Assembly: GCF_003858645.1 (NCBI RefSeq)
Contig: NZ_RQJP01000003.1
Coordinates: 744,001-808,000 of the forward strand
DNA: 64,000 nucleotides
Direction: 5' to 3'
Source of the DNA: Larkinella knui
GTDB lineage: Bacteria; Bacteroidota; Bacteroidia; Cytophagales; Spirosomataceae
Position 1 is the stretch's first letter. Every line of letters starts with the position of its first letter. Shown in pieces: positions 33,501-42,364 of this stretch. Made by a program: the position numbers and the translations under genes. The notes under the pieces were generated by a model. The model saw nothing but the letters and a program-made list of their open reading frames with translations, ran no database searches and was not told where the DNA came from.

Positions 33501-35163
33501 TACGATAAAAGGAAAAGCCGGCAACCCGGTTCTGGGTGGCACGGTCGATATTAATAATGGCCGGTTGACCATTGACTATCTGAAAGCCGATGTCGGTTTT
33601 TCGGATAAAATCTATTTTGGCCCCAGTGAGATTGTCGCCAAAAATATGGTTCTCACGGACCTGAACGGCGGTCGTGCCACGTTGCGGGGTGGCGTTTTCC
33701 ACGACGGATTCAAGTATTTTACGGTAGATCTGAACGTCGTGGATATGAAGAATTTCAAGATTCTGAACACTACGCTCAAAGACAACGACCAGTTTTATGG
33801 AACCGCCGTGGTGAGCGGGCGGGCGGGCATCGAAGGGCCGTTCGAGAACCTGGCGATCCGCGCCAATGTGACCAGCAACCGCGGAACCAAGATTTACATT
33901 CCGCTCGATCAGGCCGCTACGGTTACGAAAGAAGAAGTGATCCGGTTTGTCAATGTGAACCCGGCCCACCGCGACAGCGTCAATAAACCGACTGAACCCG
34001 AGGTTGATTTGTCCGGAATCCGCATGGATTTCAACTTGTCGATTACGCCCGATGCTTATTGTGAAATCCAGTTGGACCGCCAAACCGGCGATATCATCAA
34101 GGCGTACGGCAGTGGTCAGCTGGCGATGCGGATCGATACGAAAGGGGACTTTACGATGACGGGTGCCTACGAAATCCAGCAAGGCGAATATACGTTCACG
34201 TTTGAGAATGTGATCAACAAACGGTTTCAGATGTTGCCCAACAGCCGCATCACCTGGACCGGCGACCCCTACGAAGCGATGGTAGACGTCAAAACCGCCT
34301 ACACACAATATGCTTCGCTGGCCCCGATTCTCCAGTATTATTCGTCCAGTTCGTCCAACAATCCCGACCGCACGCGCCGGTATCCGGTCGATCTGCTGAT
34401 TAATCTGAACGGGCGGTTGTTAGCGCCGGATATTTCCTACGATCTGAAAGTAAAAGAATATCCGCAACAACCGGATTTCCGGCAGGCCGTGGCCGCTTTC
34501 GAGTCGCGCCTGAAGAGTAACGATCAGGAATTAGGCCGTCAGGTTAGCAGCATTCTGTTATTCAGCCAGTTGGCACCCGGCGAAGGGCTGGGCCTGATCG
34601 ATCCGGCGTCATCGACGAGCAGCAACGTGGTTGGTTCGGGCTTGACCAACAGCCTGAGTGAGTTACTTTCCAACCAGATCAGCCGCCTGGCTTCTACCCT
34701 GGACAAGAATCTGGATGTGGGCGTTTCGCTCAATGGCCTGGATCAAAATCTGGTCAACAACCTGCAGGTCCGGCTTTCGTACCGCTTTAATGATCGTTTC
34801 CGGATCAGCCGGGACGGCGGTTTTACGTATGGCCAGAACCAGACCAGCGTGGCGAGTCTGCTGGGCGAATGGACGCTGGAATACTGGCTCTCGCCCGACG
34901 GTCAGCTCCGTTTGAAAATGTATAACCGCAATCAGAATCAGCTTGGCTCTTTAAACGCCACCACGTACGGAACGCTGACGACCGGGGGCGGCATGAGTAT
35001 TCAGTATACCCGTTCGTTCAACCGCCTGTTTGGCCCCGCTCCCGAACCTCCACAACCCGGTATTCGGACGCGCCCAACCCCAATCGAACGGCCCGCACCC
35101 GCTACCACCGTCCCCGCAACGGAAACCTCGGCACTTCGCGACCTGGACGATAGCCAGTTGTAA
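30511..35163 (+). CDS. tamB: TamB-like translocation and assembly module protein
   Basis: 1550 aa. One N-terminal membrane helix (LLYTVLVVLLVAGIVVVSL) anchors a very long beta-rich periplasmic body. The C-terminal DUF490/TamB domain is clear from about residue 1080 on (LNGGRATLRGGVFHDGFKYF, GTAVVSGRAGIEGPFENLAI, FENVINKRFQMLPNSRITWTGDPYEA). The end carries a Pro/Thr-rich tail. TamB-type proteins bridge inner and outer membranes and serve lipid transport or outer-membrane protein assembly. In Bacteroidota a TamA-like or TamL partner is encoded elsewhere. The gene is a single long transcript unit divergent from tsaD. Confidence 0.92.
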   Translation: MRSFFTILLKTLLYTVLVVLLVAGIVVVSLQIPAVQTKVVRYAAQRVSEKLLFPVDIKRIDINFSFPTVWVNSVTLEEVTIRNRDLKPMINVGRLEVTLALETLINNSATDIHLDEVLLYQPQVDLVKDAKTGNLNIDDFLERINEMTRDTTKPSIANQNIPFTIGKATLIDGRFTYNDNRKPTMGGRLFDYNHFLVSGLSANLNNFLLLGDTIAVNIGRMKGFEKQANLKIHRLDTKFLYCAKEMRLDSLFARINGSTVRNRLVFSYDSFSAFNEFNDEVIMRANLRNAVVRAQDLAPFTSYFNDNFDVARASGDYVGRIRNFKVTNADIRFGHQQRSRLVGDLAFKGLPDSDENTLVDFRFKPSQVIMADIRPYYSDPDFDRIVNKIGRLDFAATYAGRFIDFKTVGTFKTAIGTVSGDLALHLNGDQGTTYSGNLKLADVNVGSLIDQPDLVQRVDGQGKFVGRGLTIKDGSLDLNAQFTRVGFQKYNYRNLVVQGNLKQSFFRGQVSVKDTNLTFSLNGAFDLRGPKNLFDVRGTVQQANFLATNLLNDSLIVRSDLDVQLVGNTLNELVGNARLLNTFVTYGKRNLVLDTLFMASSITGNERSISVNSDYLDANLKGNFQLTQVADDLNRIAKEYRLNFAGNAAGLTAYYQEKLRKPVPVFPYNIDYSFLLKNSQPLLTLVYPSLYVSPNTKLEGRFGVDQSSLLTLTGAIDTLKVDEYNFYKSTIDLNTSKFVNSPDVLASLIINSTQQQFGSLAATENLQAEASWDVNHIDFTTSLLQQKSTNRADLNGSLTFKGDAIDIELEQSRFRLLDSVWTISPENLIRIVGPEITVRNLSVSNRNQYISVSGKASQDSLQTLDVEAKNFLLETLNPVFKTKVSGVANGKVAVRGLYGLPLLDGAITIDSLKYNDFLIGNVVNRSTLDQSNRINLDTRIRRFDRQVLAITGIYTPGESAANPLDLKAVLEGTDLRLAEPFVKGLASNIGGTATGVVTIKGKAGNPVLGGTVDINNGRLTIDYLKADVGFSDKIYFGPSEIVAKNMVLTDLNGGRATLRGGVFHDGFKYFTVDLNVVDMKNFKILNTTLKDNDQFYGTAVVSGRAGIEGPFENLAIRANVTSNRGTKIYIPLDQAATVTKEEVIRFVNVNPAHRDSVNKPTEPEVDLSGIRMDFNLSITPDAYCEIQLDRQTGDIIKAYGSGQLAMRIDTKGDFTMTGAYEIQQGEYTFTFENVINKRFQMLPNSRITWTGDPYEAMVDVKTAYTQYASLAPILQYYSSSSSNNPDRTRRYPVDLLINLNGRLLAPDISYDLKVKEYPQQPDFRQAVAAFESRLKSNDQELGRQVSSILLFSQLAPGEGLGLIDPASSTSSNVVGSGLTNSLSELLSNQISRLASTLDKNLDVGVSLNGLDQNLVNNLQVRLSYRFNDRFRISRDGGFTYGQNQTSVASLLGEWTLEYWLSPDGQLRLKMYNRNQNQLGSLNATTYGTLTTGGGMSIQYTRSFNRLFGPAPEPPQPGIRTRPTPIERPAPATTVPATETSALRDLDDSQL

Positions 35164-35233
35164 TGTACCCACGGACCGCCGGGCGGCTCGTTTAGTCCGT
35201 ATGATAATTCTGGCTCCCACACTGGGAAGTAAA

Positions 35234-35252
35234 CCACGGCTCTAGTCCGTGG
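35234..35252. other. Small inverted repeat in tamB-RND gap
   Basis: CCACGG pairs with CCGTGG across seven bases, 71 bases after the tamB stop. Within the 258-base gap 35164-35421 this is the only structure I can see besides AT-rich sequence that probably holds the efflux operon promoter. There is no T-run, so it is not a clear terminator. Confidence 0.35.
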
Positions 35253-35421
35253 ATACGATAGATTATTTGGCAATACGAAGAATTTACATAAACCTATAGA
35301 GTTACCGAAACCTTTTCAAAGTCAATAACTGTTGTCACAACAATCGGTTTCACGCCATCTCTCCTTCGATCCGTCCAATTTCTATTCAAAGTAGCCATGC
35401 TACTTTTCCCGATCACCTGCC

Positions 35422-38400
35422 ATGTGGATTGTCCGTTTAGCGCTTGAGAAGAAGTACACCATCGCTGTGATGGGCCTGCTGATTCTGATCATGGGCGTCG
35501 TTTCCATCGTTCAAATGCCCACCGACATTTTCCCGCGGATCAACATTCCGGTGGTATCGGTCATTTGGGGCTATACGGGTCTGTCGACCAATGAAATGGA
35601 GAAAATGATCACCAATTTCAGCGAAACGTCGATCATCAATAACGTAAGCGACGTGCAGCGGCTGGAGTCACAAACGTATAACGGAACGGCGGTTTTAAAG
35701 GTCTATTTCCAACCCACAGTCAAAATCGAGGAAGCCATGTCGCAGGTGACGGCCATTGCCCAGACGATTCGGCTGCGGATGCCGCCCGGCACCCAGCCTC
35801 CGCTCATTGTCCGGTATAATGCAACCGACGTTCCGGTTTTGCAATTGGGGCTGTCGAGCGACAGTCTGACCGAATCCCAGATCACCGATTACGGCACCAC
35901 ACGGATTCGGCCCCAGATTTCTACCGTGCAGGGGAGCCGGTTATCGCAGCCCTTTGGGGGAAAAACACGCCAGATCATGGTCGATCTTGACCCGAGTCTG
36001 ATGATCTCCCGGGGTGTCACGCCCGAAGAGGTGGTCAACGCGGTGTCGGCCCAAAACCTGACCTTGCCCAGCGGCCAGTTGCGTCTGGCCGAACGGGAAT
36101 ATGTGGTTCGGTTGAATACAAAACCCGACGTCATCGAGTCGCTGAACGACATTCCGGTAAAAGCGGTTAATGGCGTTACGATTCACATGCGCGACGTCGC
36201 CAATGTCCACGATGGCTCGTCTGTCCAAACCAATGTGGTGAAGCAGAACGGCGGGCGGGGCGTTTTGATGAGCATTGTCAAAATCGGGAATGCCTCGACG
36301 ACGGCGATTGTCGACAAAATTCAGAATGAAATTATTCCCACCCTGCGGGCTGCGGCACCGAGCAACCTCAAGATTGTCGGCCTGTTCGATCAGTCGGTTT
36401 TCGTTCGGGCATCCATTCATGGTGTTGTCGTTGAAGGATTAATTGCGGCTTTGCTGACGGCGGCCATGATCCTGCTGTTTCTGGGTAGCTGGCGCAGTAC
36501 GCTGATCGTGGCGGTTTCGATTCCACTTTCGATCCTGACCTCCCTGACGGTTTTGTATTTGATGGGTGAAACACTGAATATCATGACGCTCGGCGGTCTG
36601 GCCCTGGCCATCGGTATTCTGGTTGATGACGCCACGGTAACCATCGAGAACATTCACCGCAACGAAGAACTGGGATTACCGCTTCGCCGGGCCATTCTGG
36701 AAGGGGCGCAGCAGATTGCCACGCCGACGCTGGTGGCAACCCTGACGATCTGTATCGTATTTGTGTCGGTTCTGTTTCTGGAAGGACCGGCACGTTTCCT
36801 CTTCGGACCGCTGGCGCTGGCCGTGGTGTTTGCCATGCTGGCGTCGTATATCCTGTCCCGAACGCTGGTGCCGATGATGGCCGATTTGATGCTGCGCGGA
36901 GAATCGCACACACCGACTGCCGGGGCTGCCGACCGGGGTCTGCACGCCCGTTTCAACCGCGGTTTTGACCGGTTGCAAAACCGCTACCTCCACGCACTGG
37001 AGTGGGCGCTGGGCCACCGAAGGGCCGTTCTGGCGGTATTCGTCCTGGTTGTTCTGCTTACTTCGGCGATGGTTCCGTTTATTGGCCGGGACTTTTTCCC
37101 CGGTGTCGACGCCGGGCAGTTCCGGTTGCACCTTCGCGCTCCCGCCGGGAGTCGTCTGGAAGAAACCGAGCGGATCGCCAGTCGAACCGAGGCCCTCGTG
37201 CGCGAGGTCATTCCGGGCAAGGAGGTGGGTTCGATCATCAGCAACATTGGATTGACCAGCGAACGCTATAATTTCATTTTCTCGGATAACTCGTCCATTA
37301 GTGCCGCCGATGCGGAACTGCTGGTTTCGCTGACTGATGAAAAAAGCCGCCCAACGCAGGAGTATATTCGAAAACTCCGTCAGCTATTTCGGGAAGAATT
37401 ACCGGATGTGACCTTCTTTTTTCAACCGGCCGACATCGTCAGCCAGATTCTGAACTTTGGCTTAACCGCCCCGATCGACGTGCAGGTAATGGGTTTTGAC
37501 CGGGGAAACAACCTGAAAATTGCCCGGGAACTTCAGCAGAAAATCGCGCAGGTTCCCGGTGCGGTGGATGTCCACCTGCACCAGGTGCTGGACGCGCCCG
37601 AACTGTATGTCAATGTAGATCGGGAACGGGCGGGGCAACTCGGATTGAATGAACAGAAAATTGCGACCAACCTGATGATTTCGATGAGCGGAACGGCGCA
37701 GGTTACCCCCAATTTCTGGCCCGATCCGCAAACCGGTTTCCCCTACCTGATTGCCGTTCAAACCCCACCCTACCGCCTGAACACGCTCGATAAGCTGATG
37801 CAAACGCCGATGGCGGGCAGTCAGGGCCGCTCGATGCCCCAATTGCTCAGCAACGTCACGACGGTGGAGCGGAAACTGACGCCGGTGATCATCAACCGCG
37901 TCAATACCCAGCCCACGTACGACGTTTACGCATCGGTAGAACGGTCTGATCTGGGATCGGTTTCGGATCACATCGAAAAGATTCTGGCCGAATACCGGAC
38001 GCAGCTCAAACCGGGCAATCAGATTCTGATCAGGGGTCAGGTGGAAAGCATGAACAGCGCCTTTTCCCGCCTGGGCATCGGTATTGTCTTTGCTGCCGTG
38101 CTGGTTTATCTGCTGATGGTGGTCAATTTCCAGTCGTTCCGGTATCCGTTCATCATCATTACCGCCCTGCCGGGTGCCCTCTGCGGTATGGTCTGGCTGC
38201 TGTTCCTGACGCACACCACGTTCAGCATTCCATCGTTGATGGGTGCCATCATGAGCGTCGGGGTGGCCACGGCGAATAGTATTTTATTGGTTAGTTTTGC
38301 AAAAGACCACCTGCCCGACGTGAGTTTCAACGCCATGGAAGCCGCCATGGAAGCGGGCCGAACCCGGTTGCGCCCCATTCTGATGACCGCCATTGCGATG

Positions 38401-38568
38401 GTGATCGGGATGTTGCCCATGTCGCTGGGCCTCGGCGAAGGTGGGGAACAAAACGCTCCGCTGGGCCGGGCCGTGATCGGCGGACTTCTGCTGGCTACCT
38501 TCACAACCCTGCTGTTTGTGCCGGTGGTTTTCAGTTATTTAGCCGGAAAGAAACAAACTGGTTTATAG
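35422..38568 (+). CDS. RND efflux pump, inner-membrane subunit (AcrB/HAE1 type)
   Basis: 1048 aa. Twelve transmembrane helices and two large periplasmic loops. It starts with WIVRLALEKKYTIAVMGLLILIMG (helix 1) and MPTDIFPRINIPVVSV; helix 4 carries the proton-relay acids in AIGILVDDATVTIENIHRN (two Asp). The second half repeats the fold (RRAVLAVFVLVVLLTS, then FVPVVFSYLAGKKQTG). Such pumps use proton flow to expel drugs, dyes or lipids. The stop codon at 38566-38568 lies inside the first arm of a hairpin (38559-38632). The adaptor and outer-membrane factor follow in the same operon. Confidence 0.93.
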   Translation: MWIVRLALEKKYTIAVMGLLILIMGVVSIVQMPTDIFPRINIPVVSVIWGYTGLSTNEMEKMITNFSETSIINNVSDVQRLESQTYNGTAVLKVYFQPTVKIEEAMSQVTAIAQTIRLRMPPGTQPPLIVRYNATDVPVLQLGLSSDSLTESQITDYGTTRIRPQISTVQGSRLSQPFGGKTRQIMVDLDPSLMISRGVTPEEVVNAVSAQNLTLPSGQLRLAEREYVVRLNTKPDVIESLNDIPVKAVNGVTIHMRDVANVHDGSSVQTNVVKQNGGRGVLMSIVKIGNASTTAIVDKIQNEIIPTLRAAAPSNLKIVGLFDQSVFVRASIHGVVVEGLIAALLTAAMILLFLGSWRSTLIVAVSIPLSILTSLTVLYLMGETLNIMTLGGLALAIGILVDDATVTIENIHRNEELGLPLRRAILEGAQQIATPTLVATLTICIVFVSVLFLEGPARFLFGPLALAVVFAMLASYILSRTLVPMMADLMLRGESHTPTAGAADRGLHARFNRGFDRLQNRYLHALEWALGHRRAVLAVFVLVVLLTSAMVPFIGRDFFPGVDAGQFRLHLRAPAGSRLEETERIASRTEALVREVIPGKEVGSIISNIGLTSERYNFIFSDNSSISAADAELLVSLTDEKSRPTQEYIRKLRQLFREELPDVTFFFQPADIVSQILNFGLTAPIDVQVMGFDRGNNLKIARELQQKIAQVPGAVDVHLHQVLDAPELYVNVDRERAGQLGLNEQKIATNLMISMSGTAQVTPNFWPDPQTGFPYLIAVQTPPYRLNTLDKLMQTPMAGSQGRSMPQLLSNVTTVERKLTPVIINRVNTQPTYDVYASVERSDLGSVSDHIEKILAEYRTQLKPGNQILIRGQVESMNSAFSRLGIGIVFAAVLVYLLMVVNFQSFRYPFIIITALPGALCGMVWLLFLTHTTFSIPSLMGAIMSVGVATANSILLVSFAKDHLPDVSFNAMEAAMEAGRTRLRPILMTAIAMVIGMLPMSLGLGEGGEQNAPLGRAVIGGLLLATFTTLLFVPVVFSYLAGKKQTGL

Positions 38569-38632
38569 TTTAGGGTTTATAGTTTATTGATCCTGAACCA
38601 CCTATAAACGATAAACCCTAAACGATAAACCA
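38559..38632. repeat. Hairpin with 29-bp near-perfect arms inside the efflux operon
   Basis: 38559-38587 and 38604-38632 are reverse complements at 27 of 29 positions, with a 16-base loop. Each arm holds two copies of GGTTTATAGTTT-like words. It begins in the last four codons of the pump gene and ends 38 bases before the adaptor gene. There is no T-run, so it is unlikely to stop transcription fully; it could lower adaptor expression or protect the upstream mRNA. Confidence 0.85.
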
Positions 38633-38670
38633 ATAAAGCATACACTTAAAACTCTTTACAATTCCCAACC

Positions 38671-39777
38671 ATGCGACGCATCTGGATCTGGTTAGTACCT
38701 TTAAGTTTGATTCTGCTGTTTGTGTTTGTCGGTATTTTACCCCGGATCAAAAACACGCAGGAGCTCCGGGCGGAAGCCGACGATCAGAAAAACCGGCAGG
38801 AACTGGTGACGGTCACCTCCGTGACGCACTCGGCCGACACGACCGGGTTGCTGTTGCCGGGACAGATTATGCCGTTCCGCGAAACACCGGTTTACGCCCG
38901 CACGCAGGGTTTTCTGAAACGCCGGTTTGTCGACATCGGTTCGAACGTTCGCAACGGTCAGATGCTGGCGACGGTGGAAGCGCCCGAACTCGATCAGGAA
39001 TTGATCCGCGCGCGCGCCGACGTCCGGCTGGCCCAATCGAACCTGGATCGCCTGAAAAGTGTGAACCTTCCCGGTGCGATTTCCCAGCAGGATCTGGACA
39101 ACCGGCAGGCGACGTACGAAATGAACCAGGCCACGCTCCGGCGGTTGGAAGCCCTCAAAGCCCTGCAGGAAATCCGGGCACCGTTCAATGGAATTATCAC
39201 CGCCCGGAACGCCGAAGTGGGCAATCTGGTGTCAACCGGCAATGGCGGAGCGATACCGATGTTTACGGTATCGCAACTGGATACCCTTCGGGTATACGTC
39301 GATGTGCCCCAGACGTATTACCAGTTGATTAAAGTCGGGATGTCGGCCGTGGTCAATGTACCGGAACTGAACAAATCGTTTACCGGAAAGGTCGTTCGTA
39401 CATCCGGTACCCTGCGCACGGAGTCGCGCACGTTGCTGGCCGAAGTGGCCATTCCAAACCGGAATCAGGAGCTGGTATCCGGTTTATACGGGCAGGTGAA
39501 ATTCAGGCTCAATGCCCTGCATCCGCCCGTCATTATTCCGGCCAACACCCTGCTGGTGACGTCGGAAGGACCGCGTATCGTGGTGGTCCAACCCAACCGG
39601 GTTTTGCGTTTTCAACCCATTACGCTGGGCCGGGATTTTGGCACGACCCTCGAAGTGCTGGATGGTTTGCAGGGTCAGGAACAGGTCGTAACCAATCCCA
39701 ACGACCGGCTCAAGGATGGGCAGCAGGTTCGGATTAAATTGCAGGGACAAAGCCCGGCGACAAAACAAAAAGTATGA
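38671..39777 (+). CDS. RND efflux periplasmic adaptor (membrane fusion protein)
   Basis: 368 aa with an N-terminal membrane anchor (IWIWLVPLSLILLFVFVGI). Hallmarks: PVYARTQGFLKRRFVDIGSNVRNGQMLATVEAPEL (here shown in part, lipoyl half-motif), a helical hairpin of about residues 110-155 with DVRLAQSNLDRLKS, then IRAPFNGIITARNAEVGNLV (partial) completing the lipoyl domain, and a beta-barrel domain to residue 290. It bridges the pump and the outer-membrane channel. Its stop overlaps the start of the next gene by ATGA. Confidence 0.93.
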   Translation: MRRIWIWLVPLSLILLFVFVGILPRIKNTQELRAEADDQKNRQELVTVTSVTHSADTTGLLLPGQIMPFRETPVYARTQGFLKRRFVDIGSNVRNGQMLATVEAPELDQELIRARADVRLAQSNLDRLKSVNLPGAISQQDLDNRQATYEMNQATLRRLEALKALQEIRAPFNGIITARNAEVGNLVSTGNGGAIPMFTVSQLDTLRVYVDVPQTYYQLIKVGMSAVVNVPELNKSFTGKVVRTSGTLRTESRTLLAEVAIPNRNQELVSGLYGQVKFRLNALHPPVIIPANTLLVTSEGPRIVVVQPNRVLRFQPITLGRDFGTTLEVLDGLQGQEQVVTNPNDRLKDGQQVRIKLQGQSPATKQKV

Positions 39778-41171
39778 GAAAAACGGCACTTTTCAGTTTC
39801 ACTTTTTTATGGCTTGCTGGTACGGTTTCACGGGCCCAACCGGCGGCTTCTTCAGGCAGTACATCGGGTGGTTCGTTTTCGCCCGGATCATCACAATCGG
39901 ATCCGGCACGCAGCGGCTGGGCGGTTTTCCGCGACGCAACGCTGGATTCCCTGATCGATTTGGGATTAACCAGTAATCCCGACATCCGGGTGGCCGTCAG
40001 CCGGGTTGAAGAAGCCCGGATTCGGGTTCGGGTGGCCGAGTCGTTTCTGGCTCCCTCCATCCGGAGTAGTATGAATTTCAATACCCAGAGCTTGTCGGAA
40101 TACCGCCCCGTGGCTGTTCCGGTCACCAGCGAACGATTGCCGCGTCTGCAACTCAACACGCTTCAGATCCTGCCGATCGACGCCAGTTACGAAGTGGATT
40201 TATTCAGGCGCATTCGGAATACCGTTCGGGTTACCGATTTACAACGGCAGGTTACCGAATCGGATGTTCACATTACACAACTGATTGTGGCTTCGGAAGT
40301 GGCGCGACTCTATTACCTCATCCGCGCCAACGACAGCGAACAGGCGGTTATTCGCCGAAACATTGGCCTCCGCGACTCCACCATTTCAATCATCCGCGCC
40401 CGCTTTCAGGCAGGTTTAACGAACGAAATCGACGCCAAACGCGCCGAAACCGACATTGCCAATGTCCGCGTTCAGTTGCTGGGACTGGAACGGAGCCGCG
40501 CGGAACTGGTCAACGGGTTGGCGGGGCTTTGCGGACAGAATCCGGCCACCTTTACGGTATCGACCGGTCGGTTGGGAACCGGTTTTCCGGAATTGCCTTT
40601 CACGGCTATTTCGGCCGATCAACTCCGCCGTCGGCCCGATCTGCTCCAGGCCGAACAGCAATCTCAGGCGGCCAATGTCCAGATTCAGGTGAATCGGGCG
40701 GCTTTGTATCCCCGCATCAACCTCGTGGGCGCGGGCGGAACGCTGACCGGCCGGATCGGCGGCCTGTTTTTCCCCGCCAGTATGACCTACCTGCTGGGGA
40801 TCAACGCCAGTGTGCCGCTTTTTGAAGGGAAACGCAATCAACAGAACATCGTTCTGGCGCAGCAGCAATTCAAAACCGCCGATTATGCCTATCAGCAGCG
40901 GATGCTGGTGGCCCAGCGCGAAGCCGAAACCGCCCTGGATAATCTGCAGAGCATGCGCCAGCAGATCGACGCCCAAAATCTGGCCCTCGAATCGGCACGG
41001 TATACCGAACGACTCAATCGCGAACTGTACGTCAAAGGGCTGACCACATTTCTGGAAGTACTGGATTCACAACGCACGGTTCTCGATTCCGAACGCCAGC
41101 TGGTGTTGCTGCAAAGTCAGCGGGCATCGTATACCGTCGCTTTGCTGAAAGCTTTGGGCGGAAGTTTTTAA
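39774..41171 (+). CDS. RND efflux outer-membrane factor (TolC/NodT type)
   Basis: 465 aa with a signal peptide (to SRA, about residue 20). Two outer-membrane-efflux-protein repeats follow: DSLIDLGLTSNPDIRVAVSRVEEARIRVRVAESFL (only part quoted as LGLTSNPDIRVAVSRVEEAR) and the second with LRRRPDLLQAEQQSQAANVQI. A SYEVDLFRRIRNTVRV segment is typical of NodT members. The channel exports substrates across the outer membrane. Translation is coupled to the adaptor through a 4-base overlap. A strong terminator follows 15 bases later. Confidence 0.93.
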   Translation: MRKTALFSFTFLWLAGTVSRAQPAASSGSTSGGSFSPGSSQSDPARSGWAVFRDATLDSLIDLGLTSNPDIRVAVSRVEEARIRVRVAESFLAPSIRSSMNFNTQSLSEYRPVAVPVTSERLPRLQLNTLQILPIDASYEVDLFRRIRNTVRVTDLQRQVTESDVHITQLIVASEVARLYYLIRANDSEQAVIRRNIGLRDSTISIIRARFQAGLTNEIDAKRAETDIANVRVQLLGLERSRAELVNGLAGLCGQNPATFTVSTGRLGTGFPELPFTAISADQLRRRPDLLQAEQQSQAANVQIQVNRAALYPRINLVGAGGTLTGRIGGLFFPASMTYLLGINASVPLFEGKRNQQNIVLAQQQFKTADYAYQQRMLVAQREAETALDNLQSMRQQIDAQNLALESARYTERLNRELYVKGLTTFLEVLDSQRTVLDSERQLVLLQSQRASYTVALLKALGGSF

Positions 41172-41185
41172 CAGGAAACACAACA

Positions 41186-41240
41186 AAAACCACACGCCGG
41201 AAAAACAGGCAAAAACCCCGTTTTTCCGGCGTGTGGTTTT
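41186..41240. terminator. Strong bidirectional terminator between efflux operon and xylan locus
   Basis: Perfect 21-bp arms (41186-41206 with 41220-41240) and a 13-base loop, with A-rich and T-rich flanks on both sides. It separates the plus-strand efflux operon from the convergent minus-strand xylan locus and can serve both. Confidence 0.9.
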
Positions 41241-41279
41241 GTACTTTTACCCCCAGCCAGGCGCAAGCAATGATGTCGC

Positions 41280-42341
41280 CTAAAAGTTCACCACACTCTG
41301 AAATGCCTTCTTGGGCTGGCCGTTCTGGTCGAACAACAACGGATAATCCTTGCGGCCCGGAACCGGGAAATTATCCAGCCAGGAATACTTGTCGGTCAGA
41401 TTCCAGAACGTAACGCCGGTAATCTTGTCGCGGTGCTTGCGAAATACCCCGAACAGCATTTTGTAGTGGGCCGCCTGTTTGTCATTCATCTCCGGCGTAA
41501 ACTCGCTTTTGTCGGTATCCTTCCTGGCCCGGCGCTCGTGTTCTTTCGGGTACACCGACACGTCAACTTCCGTAAATTGAATCTTCAGGCCCAGGCTGGC
41601 AAATTTGGTAATGGACTCCTCCAGTTCCTGCGCGGTTGGCTCGTAAATGGACCAGTGGGCCTGCAAACCCACTCCATCGATGGGGACGCCTTTGTCCTTT
41701 AACTTCTTCAAAAGCTGATAAATCCGGTCCCGTTTCGATGCGTTTTCGGTATTATAATCATTGTAAAACAATTGTGCCGCGGGGTCGGCTTCGTGGGCGT
41801 ACTGAAACGCCTTTTCGATGTAGTCTTCGCCGATAATTTCGTAAAACTTCGATTTGCGGTAGAGGGTTTTGCCCGTATCAGGAACAGCTTCGTTCACCAC
41901 ATCCCAGGCATAGATTTTCCCTTTATACCGGCCCACTACGTCAGTAATATGGCGTTTCAGACGAGCCAGCAACACTTCCCGGCTCACGGTTTTGCCCGTT
42001 GAATCGGTAAAAAACCAGCGGGGCGTCTGATTATGCCAGCAGAGCGTATGCCCCCGTAGTTTGATGCTATTTTGCTGGGCAAAGTCGGCAATGGCGTCGG
42101 CATCCTTCCAGTTGTAGCGATTTTCTTCGGGATGAATAGGGCCCATTTTCATCGCATTTTCGGGCGTCATGCTGTTGAACTGGGCTTTAATCAATTCGGC
42201 GTCCGGCCCGGGCTGCACCATCCGCGGGTTGACGGCCACGCCAATCGGGAAATAGTTTTTGTAATAATCCTTCAGCCCTTTCTCGGGCGCCACGAAGCCG
42301 ACTGACAGGGCAATCAACACATAGGAGCTTAGTTTACGCAT
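41280..42341 (-). CDS. GH10 endo-1,4-beta-xylanase
   Basis: 353 aa, single GH10 catalytic domain. Signal peptide in the first 18 residues (SSYVLIALSVGFVAP). Catalytic acid/base is Glu151 in WDVVNEAV; the nucleophile is Glu258 in IQFTEVDVS; the substrate-binding motifs RGHTLCWHNQTPRWF and TFWNLTDKYSW are intact. It cuts the xylan backbone into oligosaccharides. No binding module is attached. It is the last gene of the locus, placed before the terminator at 41186-41240, and probably acts in the periplasm or at the outer face. Confidence 0.96.
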   Translation of the reverse strand: MRKLSSYVLIALSVGFVAPEKGLKDYYKNYFPIGVAVNPRMVQPGPDAELIKAQFNSMTPENAMKMGPIHPEENRYNWKDADAIADFAQQNSIKLRGHTLCWHNQTPRWFFTDSTGKTVSREVLLARLKRHITDVVGRYKGKIYAWDVVNEAVPDTGKTLYRKSKFYEIIGEDYIEKAFQYAHEADPAAQLFYNDYNTENASKRDRIYQLLKKLKDKGVPIDGVGLQAHWSIYEPTAQELEESITKFASLGLKIQFTEVDVSVYPKEHERRARKDTDKSEFTPEMNDKQAAHYKMLFGVFRKHRDKITGVTFWNLTDKYSWLDNFPVPGRKDYPLLFDQNGQPKKAFQSVVNF

Positions 42342-42364
42342 GAGTAACTAGTTTTTAGAGTCGA

